NCBI GenBank assembly: GCA_007570785.1
Contig: ML662465.1
Coordinates: 5,715,902 to 5,779,901, forward strand
Source: Antilocapra americana
Lineage: Eukaryota > Chordata > Mammalia > Artiodactyla > Antilocapridae
Length of the DNA: 64,000 nt
Direction: 5' to 3'
Shown: piece by piece, positions 9,798 through 21,682 of the stretch
How the letters are laid out: the number at the start of each line of letters is the position of its first letter
Numbering within the stretch: position 1 is the stretch's first letter
Program-made: the position numbers and the translations under genes
Notes under the pieces: model-generated
The model's database searches: none
Seen by the model: only the letters and a program-made list of their open reading frames with translations
Told to the model about the DNA's origin: nothing

Positions 9798-10145
9798 TTG
9801 TAAGGGTTGATGTTGCAGATGGTAACCGCAGGAAAATCCAGCTTTTGGAAGTGGACTTTGATGGAGACAGAGACGGTGTAGAAGGATGAGATGAGGAGGG
9901 CGCACTGCCAGAAAATGAGGGCCACGGCGGTCAGCGTGAAGAGAATCCAGAGCAGGCGCCGGAGGCGGCCACGTGACACCACGATGCGTCGGCAGCCATG
10001 CGTGTTGGTGTTCAGACAGTACCACTGCATCAGCTCTTTGATGTTAGGCGCCTGAGGTCCCGTCACGGGCAGATTCTTCTTGATTTTGGCTTTGATCTTC
10101 TCTCCAGGAGCCATGATGAGGATGGGACTTGGTGGGACAGACAAG
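9798..10145 (-). CDS. SCNN1G: SCNN1G exon 2 (start codon, N-terminus, TM1)
   Basis: The ATG is at 10114-10112, preceded by about 31 nt of 5' UTR and a pyrimidine-rich acceptor at 10146-10147. The coding part runs 10114-9798, giving 105 codons plus 2 nt, and the donor GTAAGA follows the first two bases of the Lys106 codon. The start MAPGEKIKAKIKKN matches the human gamma subunit, with Lys at 6, 8, 10, 12 and 13; N-terminal lysines are known ubiquitination targets in ENaC. The gating His-Gly motif is at residues 39-40 (NTHGCRR). TM1 is roughly 55-77. The conserved degenerin segment FPAVTIC follows at 94-100. An in-frame upstream ATG exists only in unspliced intron sequence, so the chosen start is secure. 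Confidence 0.97.
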
Positions 10146-11144
10146 CTGGAGGGGCAGAGAAAAAAGGCAGGTGAGTGGCAACAGCCCAGAGGCTGGGCAC
10201 TGGGAAACACAGCCCGCATGTCCCCAAAGGCTGTCTTCCTCTTTCCCTCTGGGCTGGACAGTCTGCTTTCTGAGGCCTTGGCCATGTCTCCAGGATATTT
10301 GCTTTGGGGCCACCACAGCTGCCAAAGAGCTGCCTCCTCTGCCTGCTTCCCACCGCAGCCCCCAGGCCAAGCCTTGCGAATGTCGGGGCTGGGTAAGGCT
10401 TAACCTGAAAATGACTGGATGAGTTTGAAAAACCTTTCTCTTGGGTGCTTGGAACAACCTCACCCCATCAGACTCCACTCCTCTCTTATCAAGCTCCATC
10501 GTGAGCTTAGCAGCCTAGGCCTGATTTTATCACCTCCATTAGCCTGCCTTCCTTGAGGGCATCATTCCTACCTTGTCCTGCCCCCCCTGGTGCTGAGCTC
10601 AGCGTCCTGCACAGAGCCTTGAGAATCAATTCAAACAGATAAAATCTGCCAAGAGAATTTCCAGGCAGCCACACTAGATCATGTTCAGTCCCTTGCCAGA
10701 CGAGTGATAGCTTCCCAAGCTTTTCTCAGCTGCTTTACTGCAAGTGGAGTGTCTCTGTTTCACTTTTTCTTTTTATAGTCAAGCTGTTAGTGTTCCTAGG
10801 GCACCTGATACAATAATAGCCTATAAATATTGGCCACTTAATCTTTTCCAGGCATTGTGCCAGATTTGCTTTATTCTAACATACCACTGATTTGGAGAAT
10901 ACACTTTGATTTTATAACAGCTTTGTCTGGGGAAGAGTGTTGAAGAGTAAATTACCACATTCATCAATATACATGATGTATCTGAATTACAGAAGCTTTA
11001 CAATGTGCAATAACAATCTTTTAAGAGTTGAACTAAAATAATATATAGTCTCACCAGTCTCATAAATGTATACAGTCTCATTCTTCATATAGAACATGAA
11101 TCTCGATCTAAGTCTATCTATCTATATATATTTCAGTTCATGTT

Positions 11145-11290
11145 TCAACAGTGCCCTAAGGTAGGCATACTATTATTATCTCCAGGTTACTGAGGAGGAA
11201 AATGAGCTCAGAGAGGCTGGAGTAACTTGTGCAAAATTACACGGTTACTAAGTGGAAGCGCTTGGTTGGAATCTTGCACCCTTTTTCACC
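11145..11290 (+). repeat. MIR SINE
   Basis: It contains TACTATTATTATCTCCAGGT, then GAAAATGAGCTCAGAGAGGC and AAATTACACGGTTACTAAGT, the MIR core and 3' part in forward order. Confidence 0.7.
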
Positions 11291-12391
11291 TTGATATGCC
11301 TTGAGGGGCCTAGTATTGTGCTGGGTGCTGCCCCCTCCTCACGAGTTAATTAAGTTCTTGGAACTAAAGATGGGATCCTGGGCTATTTACTTTTCAAATT
11401 CTGGGTAGTTAGTGCAATCACTTGCTAACATTGGTATTAGTAAACACTGGCATTGGGGAGGGGTATATGGAAACTCTTGTCTCCTGTGCCTACCATAGGT
11501 GACAGAGACAAATTAGGATATACTATAATTTGAAATAGGATATACAGTGTAGTCCCCATTCCCTCACCCCCACTCCCCCCACCTCCACCCCAGAAGGCTT
11601 GGGCCTGGGACAAAGACTACAGTTTTACCCCGTCTTATTCTTCAGGATTCTGGACTTGAGCACTCACTTTTTCTCTACCCCAAACCTATGGGATATTGTC
11701 CAAAATGGGGAGCTTGGGCCAAGCAGAGAGGCCTTCAAGTTTATGGTGTTAGTGAGTTTCAGGTTTATGACAGCAAGGATACAGAGTGTTCCAAGGGAGA
11801 TAAGATGTCCAGAGGCAGCCAGCCACTCTAAGCCTTCAGATGTATATGATCTTGCTGTGATCTCTGACCTTTAAAATTATGCTATAAACCTCTTGGCAAG
11901 AGGAAGGTGATTTATTGTGTTTTATCATTTTAAATATTGTCCATCCCCACCTCCTCTCTCCCTACAATCCAAAAGCAAAAATTTGCAAGAGTTTGTTTTA
12001 GAAACCTAGGTCCAGGTACAATTTTGTATCAAATAAAACCGCAACCCAGGGAAGATTTTCTACTCTGTGAATCTTCCACACAAACTGTGATTCTGGAAGT
12101 TACTGTCATCAAACCTTCTTGTCTTCTCACTGAAGACAACTACTAGGGTCCCTCTACCCCACCAGCCCCTTCCCCAGGACTGCTTTGACCCCAATGGGTC
12201 AGCCACCAATGTCAGTGAAACCGCAGGTAAAAGAAGGGAACCCACTTTGCTCATCATAAAAGATATACATCTTCACACAAATAATATTTCAACTTCTGAG
12301 CAAAGTAAGGTTTGCTACAAAGCAAGGTTGTAGCTACATTCAGGTTATATTGCTTGATTAAACATGATGCCCTTGTGGTAGAATTAGTAAC

Positions 12392-12575
12392 TGACACCCA
12401 GCACTCCTTCTTCTAAGCACTTTACAAGTATTAGCTCATTTAATTTCTACAACTATCTTTGACAATAGGCACCACAATTTTCTCCATGATACAAATGAAA
12501 CAGAGACACTGAGCGGTTAAGCAACTTGCCCGAGGTCACACTAGAAAATGGCCGAGTTGGAACTGAAACCAGGAG
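12392..12575 (+). repeat. MIR SINE
   Basis: Forward MIR: CTAAGCACTTTACAAGTATT, AGCTCATTTAATTTCTAC, and then GCAACTTGCCCGAGGTCACA. Confidence 0.8.
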
Positions 12576-12644
12576 TGTTGAACTATAAACTACTCCCCAA
12601 ATAATAATAATAACAACAGCAAAAGCAGCAAGAACAACAAAAAT

Positions 12645-12910
12645 AATACCAGCTTTCACTTACTGATCCTTTACTCTCAAGCTTCCTCCTCATATTCTTT
12701 TCACGTGTTACCTTGTTTAATCCTTGCTGAGGAGGAAATGGCAACCCACTCCAGTATTCTTGCCTGGGAAATCCCATGGACAGAGGAGTCTGGCGGGCTA
12801 CAGTCCATGGGGTCACAAAGAGTCAGACACAACTGAGTACGAGCAGGCACAGAAGAAAACTGAGGTGCAGAGCTTAAGCAACTTGCCCAGTGCCACACAG
12901 GTAGAAAGGA
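12645..12910 (+). repeat. MIR split by truncated BOV-tA
   Basis: The left half ends TACCTTGTTTAATCCT. The right half resumes AAAACTGAGGTGCAGAGCTT then AACTTGCCCAGTGCCACACA. The SINE between them is listed separately. Confidence 0.65.
12728..12850 (+). mobile_element. BOV-tA SINE, 5'-truncated
   Basis: It begins in the middle of the element (GAGGAAATGGCAACCCACTC) and ends with GAGTCAGACACAACTGAGTA. The tRNA-like head is missing. Confidence 0.85.
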
Positions 12911-13560
12911 TTAAAATTATTCTCTGGAATTCCGGGGTCCCTCATGATTCTCTGCTGCACCCCTCTCGCCCATTCCTGACCTCGACTGTCCCCCAAATCT
13001 CAGTGATGCAACCCGAGCCTCCGGCTCTGCGCGCCAGATCCACGCTCCTTGCCGGCGACTGTGCAGCCCCTGCCCTCCCCGCGCAGAGGGACCCTGTGCC
13101 GCGCCCGAAGCCGCGTCTGTTTCAGGGCAGCCAGGGCTGAAGCCGCAGGAGAGAACCCAACCGACTCGCTTCAAGTGTTTGCTGTTTTCTGCAACCACAG
13201 TCACCCTAAAGAGAACATTCCAGAGGGGGAAAGGAAAGACCGCGGTCAGGTCCACGCGTCTCACTGAGGCCAGGAAAGGAATGAGCAGGTGTTGGGTGGA
13301 GAGACTGGGCGGGGCGCAGCCCCGAACCCCTGGACCCAGTTTCTGAATAAATCAGAAACGCCTCCAGCTCTAGCTCTGCCTCCCCGGCCACCGCGTGGGC
13401 AGACAGCAGAGCTCTGGGAAGCAGTCCGAGCATCCCAGGTACCCAAAGGCAGCTCCGGGCTGATGATGCCCACTCCGCGTCTACCGCCGGGACAGCGTCC
13501 GGAAGTTCACCGCGGCCGCTCCGGTGCCTGAAACTCCCGACCCAACTCCCCTGGACTCAC

Positions 13561-13650
13561 CTCACTCGGTTCGGAAGTGTCTGCGGTTAGCGTGTGCGCG
13601 ATCCGAGGACGCTCTGTTCCGCTCCTCTTACAGCGAGAGCATCCCGCAGC
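13561..13650 (-). other. SCNN1G: Probable SCNN1G non-coding exon 1
   Basis: On the minus strand a strong donor (GAG then GTGAGT, intron beginning at 13560) sits in a CpG-rich block 3.4 kb upstream of exon 2. The human gene also begins with a non-coding exon a few kb upstream of the ATG exon. The transcription start is not visible. The 13650 limit is a guess placed just downstream of a group of GC boxes, and no TATA box is evident. Confidence 0.5.
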
Positions 13651-13675
13651 CCCAGCCCAAGGCTCTTGTGGGCTG

Positions 13676-13720
13676 GGCCCCGCCCCTGGAGCCCCGCCCC
13701 CATCGGGCTCCGCCCCCCAC
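13676..13720 (-). promoter_or_regulatory. SCNN1G: Cluster of three GC boxes, likely SCNN1G core promoter
   Basis: Three GGGGCGGG-type boxes, read on the minus strand, lie at about 13678-13686, 13692-13701 and 13710-13718. They are just upstream of the inferred exon 1. GC boxes binding Sp1-type factors are described for mammalian gamma-ENaC promoters. Placement supports promoter function, but binding is not shown by sequence. Confidence 0.55.
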
Positions 13721-14261
13721 CTGCCCAGGTGTATTTCCCCAGCGGCCGGGGGACTTGCGGCATCCCAGAGTCGGCCACGATTCTGCAGCGCCCCCTGCCA
13801 TCTCGAGGGCGCTCTGCGCCCCAGCCGGTCCGGCTTCGAGCTTCCAGGTGGTACGGCGCTGTGCCTGCTGCCGCCCTGAGGCCACCCTGCATCCTGCTCC
13901 GCACGCGCTCACAGCGCCTCCTGCCGCCCTGTTACTGCCCAGCGACTTCCATTCTGGTCCAGCTGGGCACCCTCCCGGCCCCAGCATCAAGAGAAATCCC
14001 AAGCGACTCCTGTCCTCGGCTTCTTCCTGACCTGAGGCCTGAGGCCGCTTCAGTGCCCACCTGGGCAGCAGGGATGTTCAGGCAGGTCGCTCATCTTTCA
14101 GTCTCTTAAGTTTTTTGTTTGTTTGTTTTAGGAACTCACGCTGAAAACTGCAAGAAATGAGTTTGGAAAATTGCAACTGGAGGGACCACAGGGACACCTT
14201 TGTCACCGCTCCATCGACTAGAGAAGGAATGGGTGCAGAGAGGAGAAGCGGTCCTCTCTGG

Positions 14262-14405
14262 CTCAGAGCTGCTCAAACTTTCACGTGCTAATCGCGCTCA
14301 CTGGCGGATTCTAATTCAGTAGGGGTATGGTGGGGCTTGAGAATTTGGATTTTTCAGGTGATGCTTCTGTTGCTGATCCAAGGACCACACTTTGAATTAG
14401 CAAGG
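14262..14405 (+). repeat. MER5A-type DNA transposon
   Basis: It reads GCTGCTCAAACTTTCACGTG, then GATTCTAATTCAGTAGGGGT and ends GGACCACACTTTGAATTAGC, which is the MER5A consensus order (hAT-Charlie, non-autonomous). Confidence 0.75.
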
Positions 14406-14520
14406 GGTACTTGCCCAGTAAGTGGAAACAGCTTCTGTATTTGAGGATGGCAATTCAAAGAAAATTATCTTCGAAAGTCTCAACTGTTTGTTTTTTAACA
14501 ATACATGCTCATAACGCAGA

Positions 14521-14556
14521 ATTCAAAAGATAAAGAGAATTCAAAAGATAAAGAGA
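14521..14556. repeat. Exact 18-bp tandem duplication
   Basis: Two perfect copies of ATTCAAAAGATAAAGAGA lie side by side. Confidence 0.9.
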
Positions 14557-15074
14557 ATATAGTGGGGTTGCATCTATATTCTGCAAAGCCCCTAAATACT
14601 AGTATGTATATATATAATAATATACAAACTATCCTTTGACTTTGTTTTAATGACAATACACTACACAGTTAGATTCTCATAGTAAAATAAAGCCAGTTTT
14701 TTCACTTAATGATATAGTATATGTAACTTTCCTTGCCAATAACTATATTTACCTAAATATTCCACTCACATATCATTTAATCAGTATTTTGATATATTTC
14801 AAGATTGTCTCCAATTTTTTACTGATATAAATCATTCTGTAAAATATCATGTACATCTCAGATTATTTTCTTGGGATAAAATCCTATTAGTGTATTTTTT
14901 TCTGTATTTGTTTCCGTACCCAGTTAAATTGGCACAACAAAAAGGACAGTTAAGAGAAAAAAGCAGGCTATAAAACATACATAGAATATACATCAAAATA
15001 TTTAAAAAGAAGTTATCTCGGGGTAGACTTAGAAGTGAATTTTGCTTATTTGTGTGTTCTTGTTACATACATAT

Positions 15075-15255
15075 GTTCTTTGCATCAGGTGGCCAAAGTA
15101 CTAGAACTTCAGCTTTAGCATCAGTCCTTCCAATGAATATTCAGGGTTGATTTCCTTTAGGACTGACTGGTTTGATCCACTTGCAGTCCAAGGGACTCTC
15201 AAGAGTCTTCTCTAGCACCACAGTTTGAAAGCATAAATTCTTCAATGTTTAGCCA
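15075..15255 (-). repeat. BovB LINE fragment
   Basis: It begins TCTTTGCATCAGGTGGCCAA and runs through GGACTGACTGGTTTGATCC to CAAGGGACTCTCAAGAGTC. Internal piece only, without the 3' terminus. Confidence 0.88.
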
Positions 15256-15734
15256 TATAGATACATATATAGAAAACTATATATATGTAAAACATGTGTC
15301 ATAAAATAAAAAGTGTTTTTTTACAAGATTTGGAGCTAGTTCAAATCAGGAATAAGACTTAAAATCAGATCTATATCACTATAGAATATAGTGAATTTAG
15401 GCTAGATTGACTTCTTTTTAAGAATCCAGTTAAAATGTATATACGATGAAATGCACAGATTTTATGGGTTCCACGAATTTTGGTAAATATATGCACTATG
15501 TAAGCATCACTCAAATCAACATATAGCGCATTGCCCCAGAGAATTCCCTCAGCCCATTTTTACTCACTTCCCACAGACAGCCAGAATTTCTTAGGGCAAC
15601 TAATAGATTCTTTTTCTTGGTTCTTAAACTTCATGTAAATAGAGTCACACATTTTGTACTTTTTCTGTGTCTGGTTTTTCCCCTGAATTCAGTTATGACT
15701 TTTGTTTTTCTACTATGCCATCACTGCCTCTGCT

Positions 15735-15850
15735 TATGGAATTATTATTACCCCAGTTTTACAGATGAAGGGATTGAGACTTAGAAAGCTGAAGTTTTGT
15801 AAGTGGATGCAATATCTGCAACCAAGTCTGCTTTATAGAATAAAAAGGCT
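15735..15850 (+). repeat. MIR fragment
   Basis: CCCCAGTTTTACAGATGAAG then GGATTGAGACTTAGAAAGC resembles the MIR core. Diverged. Confidence 0.55.
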
Positions 15851-16083
15851 ACACACTTACCCACAAGGCTGTATGAGACTCTTGCTGTAGGTAGGACCAA
15901 CCTTCATCCTTCAAGGTCCCACATGAAGGATGACACAACATCCTTGGAATGACTGAGATGGAGAGAAGCCCCTCACTTCTTAGGCCATGGGACTACAAGC
16001 CTTCTCTCAAGGTGCTTGCATAACGAATGCATGGTTGATCAAAGTTATAAAAACTGAAACAGCTCTGTCATCATTAGACCTTG

Positions 16084-16322
16084 CCTGCATGTGTGCTAAG
16101 TCGTTTTCAATTGTGTCTGACTCTTCACAACCCCATGAACTATCCTATGAACCCAGAGGCTATCAGGCTCCTCTGTCCATGGGATTCTCCAGGTAAGAAT
16201 ACTTGAGTGGGTTGCCATGTCCTTCTCCAGGGGATCTTCCCAACCCAGGGATGGAGCCATGTCTCTTAGTCTCCTGCCTTGGCAGGTGAGTTCTTTACCA
16301 CTAGTACCACCTGGGAAGCCCT
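16084..16322 (-). mobile_element. BOV-tA SINE
   Basis: Reverse copy from GTGTGCTAAGTCGTTTTCAA to CTAGTACCACCTGGGAAGCC, full length and moderately diverged. Confidence 0.9.
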
Positions 16323-16384
16323 TATTAGACCATAAGCCACTGCTCTTTCCCCTGGAAGCATATTTATGAAATATGTCTATAATC

Positions 16385-16960
16385 TACTTCTCACTACCTC
16401 TGGGGTCACCACTGAGCTCCAATCTATCATCTTTCTCATGTGGATCATCGCTGTAGCCTCCCAACTAGTCTAGATGTGTCCCTCCTCTACAGCCTGTTGT
16501 CAGTACACTACCCACAGGGACGCTGTTAAATTAGCTGTATTAGATCACCTGTTTAAATCCATTCAGTGGCTTTTTACTTCATTCAGGGTAAAAGCCAAAG
16601 TCTTCATGACACCTACAAGGCCCTCCATAAGCTGACTCCTGTCATCAACCTTCCCTTATCTCCTACGGCTTCTACTCTGGTTCATTCTGTTTCTTTCTCA
16701 TTGACCTTCACATTGTCTCTTGTATATGATGGACACTCTCCTGTTTCAGGCCTTGTGACAGGGATCCACTCTATCTGAACTGCACTTTCTCTCTCTCTGC
16801 ACATCCCTCTACACACACACGCACACAGAGTCACACAGATATTTCCATGGATTATCCCCTTGCCTCCTTCAAGTTTTTGAATTATTATTGTTCTATCAGC
16901 TACAACTTCTCTGGGTGCCCTGTGATTTTAAATCACAGTGTTTCCTATCATCCCAAATGC
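16385..16960 (+). repeat. L2 LINE, 3' region
   Basis: L2 signatures include ATTCAGTGGCTTTTTACTTC, CACCTACAAGGCCCTCCATA and GCTGACTCCTGTCATCAACC. Limits are approximate. Confidence 0.7.
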
Positions 16961-17765
16961 CTCATACCCTCTTCCTTTGTTATTTTTCGGTATGACAGGC
17001 CCAAGCAAGCTCAGAAGGATTGCCATACTTCCTCCCCTCCCCAGCTGATTCCAGGTGCACCAGTCATTCAACATTGCTGTGGCAATTGATAACTGGTATA
17101 ACTTCACTCATACAGAAGCTTTGAACAACCCAAGCACCTCAGGACTATTGGGACTGGTGTCAGGCTCAGTAGCCAGAGCTCAGAGCTTGGAAAATGCAAC
17201 CACAGGGGCCAAGGTCAAAGAAGAGTAAAATTGCTTACACTCAAAACCAGCTACTCCTTTCTCAATGATACTGGAAACCTGGTGACTGGAATTAGTCTCA
17301 GTAAGATACTTAAATTAGTATCAGCAACACCAAGAAATTATTAAATGATGCAGGCAGAAGCTTTTTAAATAGGATCCACAGAAAGGCCTCAGGAGAATGG
17401 GAACCAGGAACTTTCTGGATCTCTCAGGAGGAGGATTTTGTGGGCTTGTTTTGAGTTCCCCACCCCCTCTCAGTCTCAAGGGAGCCCTTGGAGAATTTGA
17501 TTGGCCACTATTATGCCAATGAGCTAGATTTGGGGGATCAGGTGTCTTCATGTCCAATAAGCTAACAGCATGAGAGTCGGATCAAACATGACAGCAGATG
17601 TCCACCACTATGGGAGAATGGGCAATTTTCAGAGCATATGGCTATGAGTAAAGAAGAAATCTTAAAATGAAGTGAACCAACACTTCCTTTTGAGTTAGTA
17701 GAACTACTTCTAGGCCACTTAGGAAAAGATAGACTTAGATATAAGACTCCCTTGCTTCCTCAATG

Positions 17766-17977
17766 CTTGCTTCCATGTTGGCTCAAAAGGCAAAGAATCT
17801 GCCTATGATGCAGGAGACCCAGGTTCAGTCCCTGGGTTGGGAAGATCCACTGGAGAAGGGAATAGCAACCCACTCCAGTATTTTTGCCTGGAGAATTCCA
17901 TGGACAAAGGATCCTGGTCAGACTACAGTCCATGGGGTCACAAAGAGTTGGACATGACTGAGCGACTAACAGTACTA
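17766..17977 (+). mobile_element. BOV-tA SINE, first of a tandem pair
   Basis: The head is diverged (TGCTTCCATGTTGGCTCAAA), the core is ACCCACTCCAGTATTTTTGC and the tail is AGAGTTGGACATGACTGAGC. Confidence 0.88.
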
Positions 17978-17989
17978 CTACGCGTCCCC

Positions 17990-18215
17990 TGGGCTTCCCC
18001 AGTGGCTCGGTGGTTAAAAGAATCTGCCTGCAATGCAGGAGACGCAGGAGATGCTGGTTTGGTCCCTGGGTCAGGAAGATCACCTGGAGGAGGGCATAGA
18101 AACCCACCCCAGTATTCTTGCCTTAGAGAATCCCATGGAATGAGGAGCCTGGTGAGTTACAGTCCATAGGGTCACACAGAGTTGGCCATGACTGAGTAAA
18201 CTGACCACGCATGCA
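17990..18215 (+). mobile_element. BOV-tA SINE, second of a tandem pair
   Basis: It starts GGGCTTCCCCAGTGGCTCGG 12 bp after the previous copy and ends in a short CA-rich tail. The two copies differ at many sites, so they look like separate insertions rather than a recent duplication. Confidence 0.88.
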
Positions 18216-19006
18216 CACACACTGTCCTCTGACTACACAGATTTTATAGGTTTGCTTGCCCAAAGCACTGGTGTAGTGGACATCTGCTTCTTCTATTTTT
18301 TAATCAACATTTATTTCCTCTAATTCTGGGGACATCCTGAATTTCCTTGGAGAGCACCTCCCTAACCCTTGAACTGTGGTTCAATCTGGGTTGATCCCAC
18401 CTTTGGCTCTGGGCCTGGTCAATCATCTTATCTTACATTTTGGGTCAAAGTCCTTTGTTCAGGAGTGGGCATGGGCCCCAGTTCAATCCAGTGAGAGTCA
18501 GGCCCACCTAGGGTGTTTTCTGAAAGACTGAAAAGGAGAACTTTCTTTACTGTTGGAGCTAGTAGCAGAAAGGATTGTGTAATCTAAGAAGTGCTGGGAA
18601 AATCACATGAGACCTGGAAGCAATGCCAAAATAAAGAAGAGGAGAGCTAAGAGATGGAAAGGGCTCCATCCTTGATGGTAACATGTGAGTCCCAGGACCT
18701 AGCACAACCCAAAGCTGGGTTTACCTCCTAAATTTTTCAGTCATGTCAATTAATACATTGGCTATTGTGCTTAAGACATTTTGAGTTCAGTTTCTCTCAC
18801 TAGAAATCAAAGGAGTTTCAACCAACAATCTACTTGGTTAGGGTGATGCCATCTTCTGCTCCTTCAAGTAAGTGTATTCCATATCCAGTCCCAGATGCAG
18901 GATCTACAGACTTTCTGGGGAATGTTATTTTTACATCAAAGGATGCCAGTGAGGGCCATCCTCCACAACTTGAGCTCATGAAAAGTGGTGGTATAATAGA
19001 CAACTA

Positions 19007-19212
19007 GGGCTTCCTTAGTGGCTCAGACAGTAAGGGATCCACCTGCAATGCGGGAGACCTGGGTTCAATCCCTGGGTTGTGAAGATCCCCTGGAGACAAG
19101 CATGGCAACCCACTCCAGTATTCTTGCCTGGAGAATCATCATGCACAGAGGATCCTGGCGGGTTACAGTCCATGAGGTTGCAAAGAGTTGGGACATGACT
19201 GAATGACTAAGC
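19007..19212 (+). mobile_element. BOV-tA SINE
   Basis: Forward copy from GGGCTTCCTTAGTGGCTCAG to TTGGGACATGACTGAATGAC. Confidence 0.9.
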
Positions 19213-19246
19213 ACACACACACGCGTGCGCGCACACACACACACAC
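19211..19246. repeat. (CA)n microsatellite with CGTGCGCG core
   Basis: CA repeats form the tail of the preceding SINE and are interrupted by alternating CG/TG, a potential Z-DNA type purine-pyrimidine run. Confidence 0.85.
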
Positions 19247-20273
19247 TAAACAATCATTCTTATTTCTTAATCCAACCCTAGCTTCCAGTGACCTGAATAC
19301 TGTTTCTGCACATTGACTTACCTTGGCCCAATAGATTACTTTTCATGATAGTAAAGAAATGCCAATCTGGTTACATTAATTTTCTACGACATTTTTTTTC
19401 TCCAAGGGACATAAATGCTTCTAACAAAAGTTAGCATCATTTTCTAGTATAAGAAACATGATTTTGTTAATCAGATTCTTTAAGGCTCAAGAGACATGCT
19501 TATGAGGGGACTTACTGAAAGCACTTACAAGACAACCATCTCAGGAGAGTTCTTGATGGAATCTAATTCTCCTGCCTGCATGGAATCCATTCCACTTTCT
19601 ACTGGCGACAGAGCCTATATTTTCCTTTGGGAAATCATCTTCCCCTAGCTTATAGCCATGATTCTGGTAGGAGCCCCCACTTAAACACCAACCAGAGCAT
19701 TTTTCTCTCTGGCCATCATTTGTTCAGGAAGGGTATGCTTCCTGAGCCAGCTGATAAAAACCTTCCCCTAAAGAGAATTTAATCAGCATTTTGCTAATAG
19801 ATGAAAAGTCTTCCCAACTTCCTAGCTATGTCAGAAGGGTTTTCACTGCCCTATATCCAACTTACTTGGCCTTCATGAATTCTACATTTTATCATACATC
19901 ACCTAAAATATTTTAGTCCACTTCTAGTACTTATTTGTAACCTAAGTAGAACTCTGTATTTTGAAATATCAGAAACAAACAACTCTGAACTAGTTTAAAG
20001 ATGGAATAAATCGTCTCATATACTGAAGAATTTGGTTTCAGCTTAGCATACGCCTGGATTCAAAAGATGTCACACACACAAAAAGATGTCACCAGGACCT
20101 GTTTTTTCTATAGTTAAGTCTTGGCCCTGCTTTCTCAGTGTTCATGCCATTCTCTTACGATGCCAGTTCGATCTTAAGAGGATTGCATTAGCTCCAGTCT
20201 CTAATGTACATAACTGAATCCAGCAAGACTTGTGGCTCCAGCATAGATTGTAGAATTAGTTCTGAATTGTCCT

Positions 20274-20698
20274 TGTTATTGTTCAGTCGCTCAGTCATGC
20301 CTGACTCCTTGTGACCCCATGGACTGCATCATGCCAGACTTCCCCGTCCATCACCATCTCCCAGAGTTTGCTCAGACTTATGTCTATTGAGTCAGTGATG
20401 CCATCCAACCATCTTGTCCTCTTTCATCCCATTTTCCTCCTGCCTTTAATCTTCACCAACATCAGGGTGTTTTCCAATCAACTGGCTTTTCTCATCAGGT
20501 GGCCAAAGTATTCGAGTTTCAGCTTCAGCATCAGTGCTTCCAATGAATATCCAGGGTTGATTTCCTTTAGGATTGACTGAGGAACTCCTGACAGTCCAAG
20601 GGACTCTCAAGAGTCTTCTCCAACACCACAGTTTAAAAGCAACAGTTCTTTGATGCTCAGCCTTTTTATGATCCAACTCTCACATCCATACATGACTA
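20274..20698 (-). mobile_element. BovB LINE, 5'-truncated, with target-site duplication
   Basis: CTGAATTGTCCT flanks the element at 20262-20273 and 20699-20710. The element begins with the reverse 3' terminus (GTTCAGTCGCTCAGTCATG). A non-canonical junction GACTGAGGAACTCCTGACAG is discussed in the findings. Confidence 0.92.
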
Positions 20699-21682
20699 CT
20701 GAATTGTCCTGATTGGGCTTTATTACCTTGCTTGAAGTATGTTCCAACCTCTACCTGAAAGCTGTGATTTGAATAGAGAATGCATTGATAGGCTTAGACT
20801 TGGATCACATGCTTAGGTTTGGAATCATCTTTACCCAAAACACATAGTTTGAGAGTGAGACAGTGGTTGTTTTCCCAAAAGCAAAATTCAGATAAATTCT
20901 GAGTTTCAAAACAGCTAATCTTCCATAATCTCCCCAATTTTCCCTTCTTTGGCACTTGCTCTTGATTATTGTCTCAGTGAAACACTGTCTTCTCTGTTGT
21001 ATCAATTTATCTAAAATTTACTTCTGCTTTTTGAAAGTTTTTGTAATGTAGAATCTGCAAAGATTCTGGGTTTTAGAGGATCAAGGTTTGGGGACTCAAG
21101 AAGCCAGTGATGAGAAATACCAGAAGATCTTAAATCTTCTGGAGAGTTAGAGGAGACTCTGAAGTGATTTAGAAGGCTTGGTTAAACTGATACTAGGGCT
21201 TAGTCCTCAGTAGCACAGGACTGGCTAAGTGTGGGAACTCAGTGGTAATCAGTAAGTATGCTCCCATCTTTGGCTCTTTCCGTTTCCTGTGGCTCTAGAC
21301 TAGTGTTCCTCAGTACTTGTGGATGTTACAAGGATGACTCTTTAATCATGTATGCTCATTAACACAGATTTGGAAACCTGTTCTCTTTGATCGTGGAGGA
21401 GTAGAGGACAGGATCCTTAGGTTTACTCATGCAAATTTCATAATGATTTTTCTGATGCTTTAGCAAGCTTGCCTTAGATGGTCAGCACCATGGACAGCAG
21501 CGACGGGTGCAGTTGTGGTTTTTCGGGTATGCAGGAGGTCTCTTATGTTCCTCTCCCCCACAATGCCACTTGCACCTTTGAGATGGATACTACAAGAAGG
21601 ATGAAATAGTGAAAGTGACCTCCTCCAGCCAGCACATGACTGATAAGAGATGTCACAGTCAGATTACCTTTAGAACTAAAAA

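Larger units (their letters stand above)
10146..13560 (-). other. SCNN1G: SCNN1G intron 1 (inferred)
   Basis: This lies between the inferred non-coding exon 1 donor and the exon 2 acceptor, about 3.4 kb. It contains three MIR-type remnants, one of them split by a truncated BOV-tA. From about 13.0 kb it becomes CpG-rich. The upper boundary depends on the exon 1 inference. Confidence 0.6.
579..13650 (-). other. SCNN1G: SCNN1G gene, 5' part (ENaC gamma subunit)
   Basis: The gene is assembled from five coding exons on the minus strand plus an inferred non-coding first exon. All five coding exons have GT donors and AG acceptors, and their phases join without a frame break to give residues 1-362. 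Family knowledge: the gamma subunit pairs with alpha and beta to form the amiloride-sensitive apical Na+ channel of kidney collecting duct, colon and airway. The human protein has 649 residues, so a little over half is present; exon 7 onward lies beyond position 1. The right-hand limit is approximate because the transcription start is inferred from a CpG-rich block and a donor site only. Confidence 0.95.
13010..14060. promoter_or_regulatory. CpG-rich block at the 5' end of SCNN1G
   Basis: GC content and CpG frequency rise clearly against the AT-rich surroundings, with many intact CpG dinucleotides from about 13.02 to 14.0 kb. Several overlapping open frames here on both strands reflect GC richness, not coding. 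Limits are by eye. Confidence 0.7.

Noticed and set aside
13524..14109. Several long overlapping frames on both strands in the SCNN1G CpG-rich block
   Set aside because: No domain or homologue is recognised, and the composition alone explains the lack of stops.
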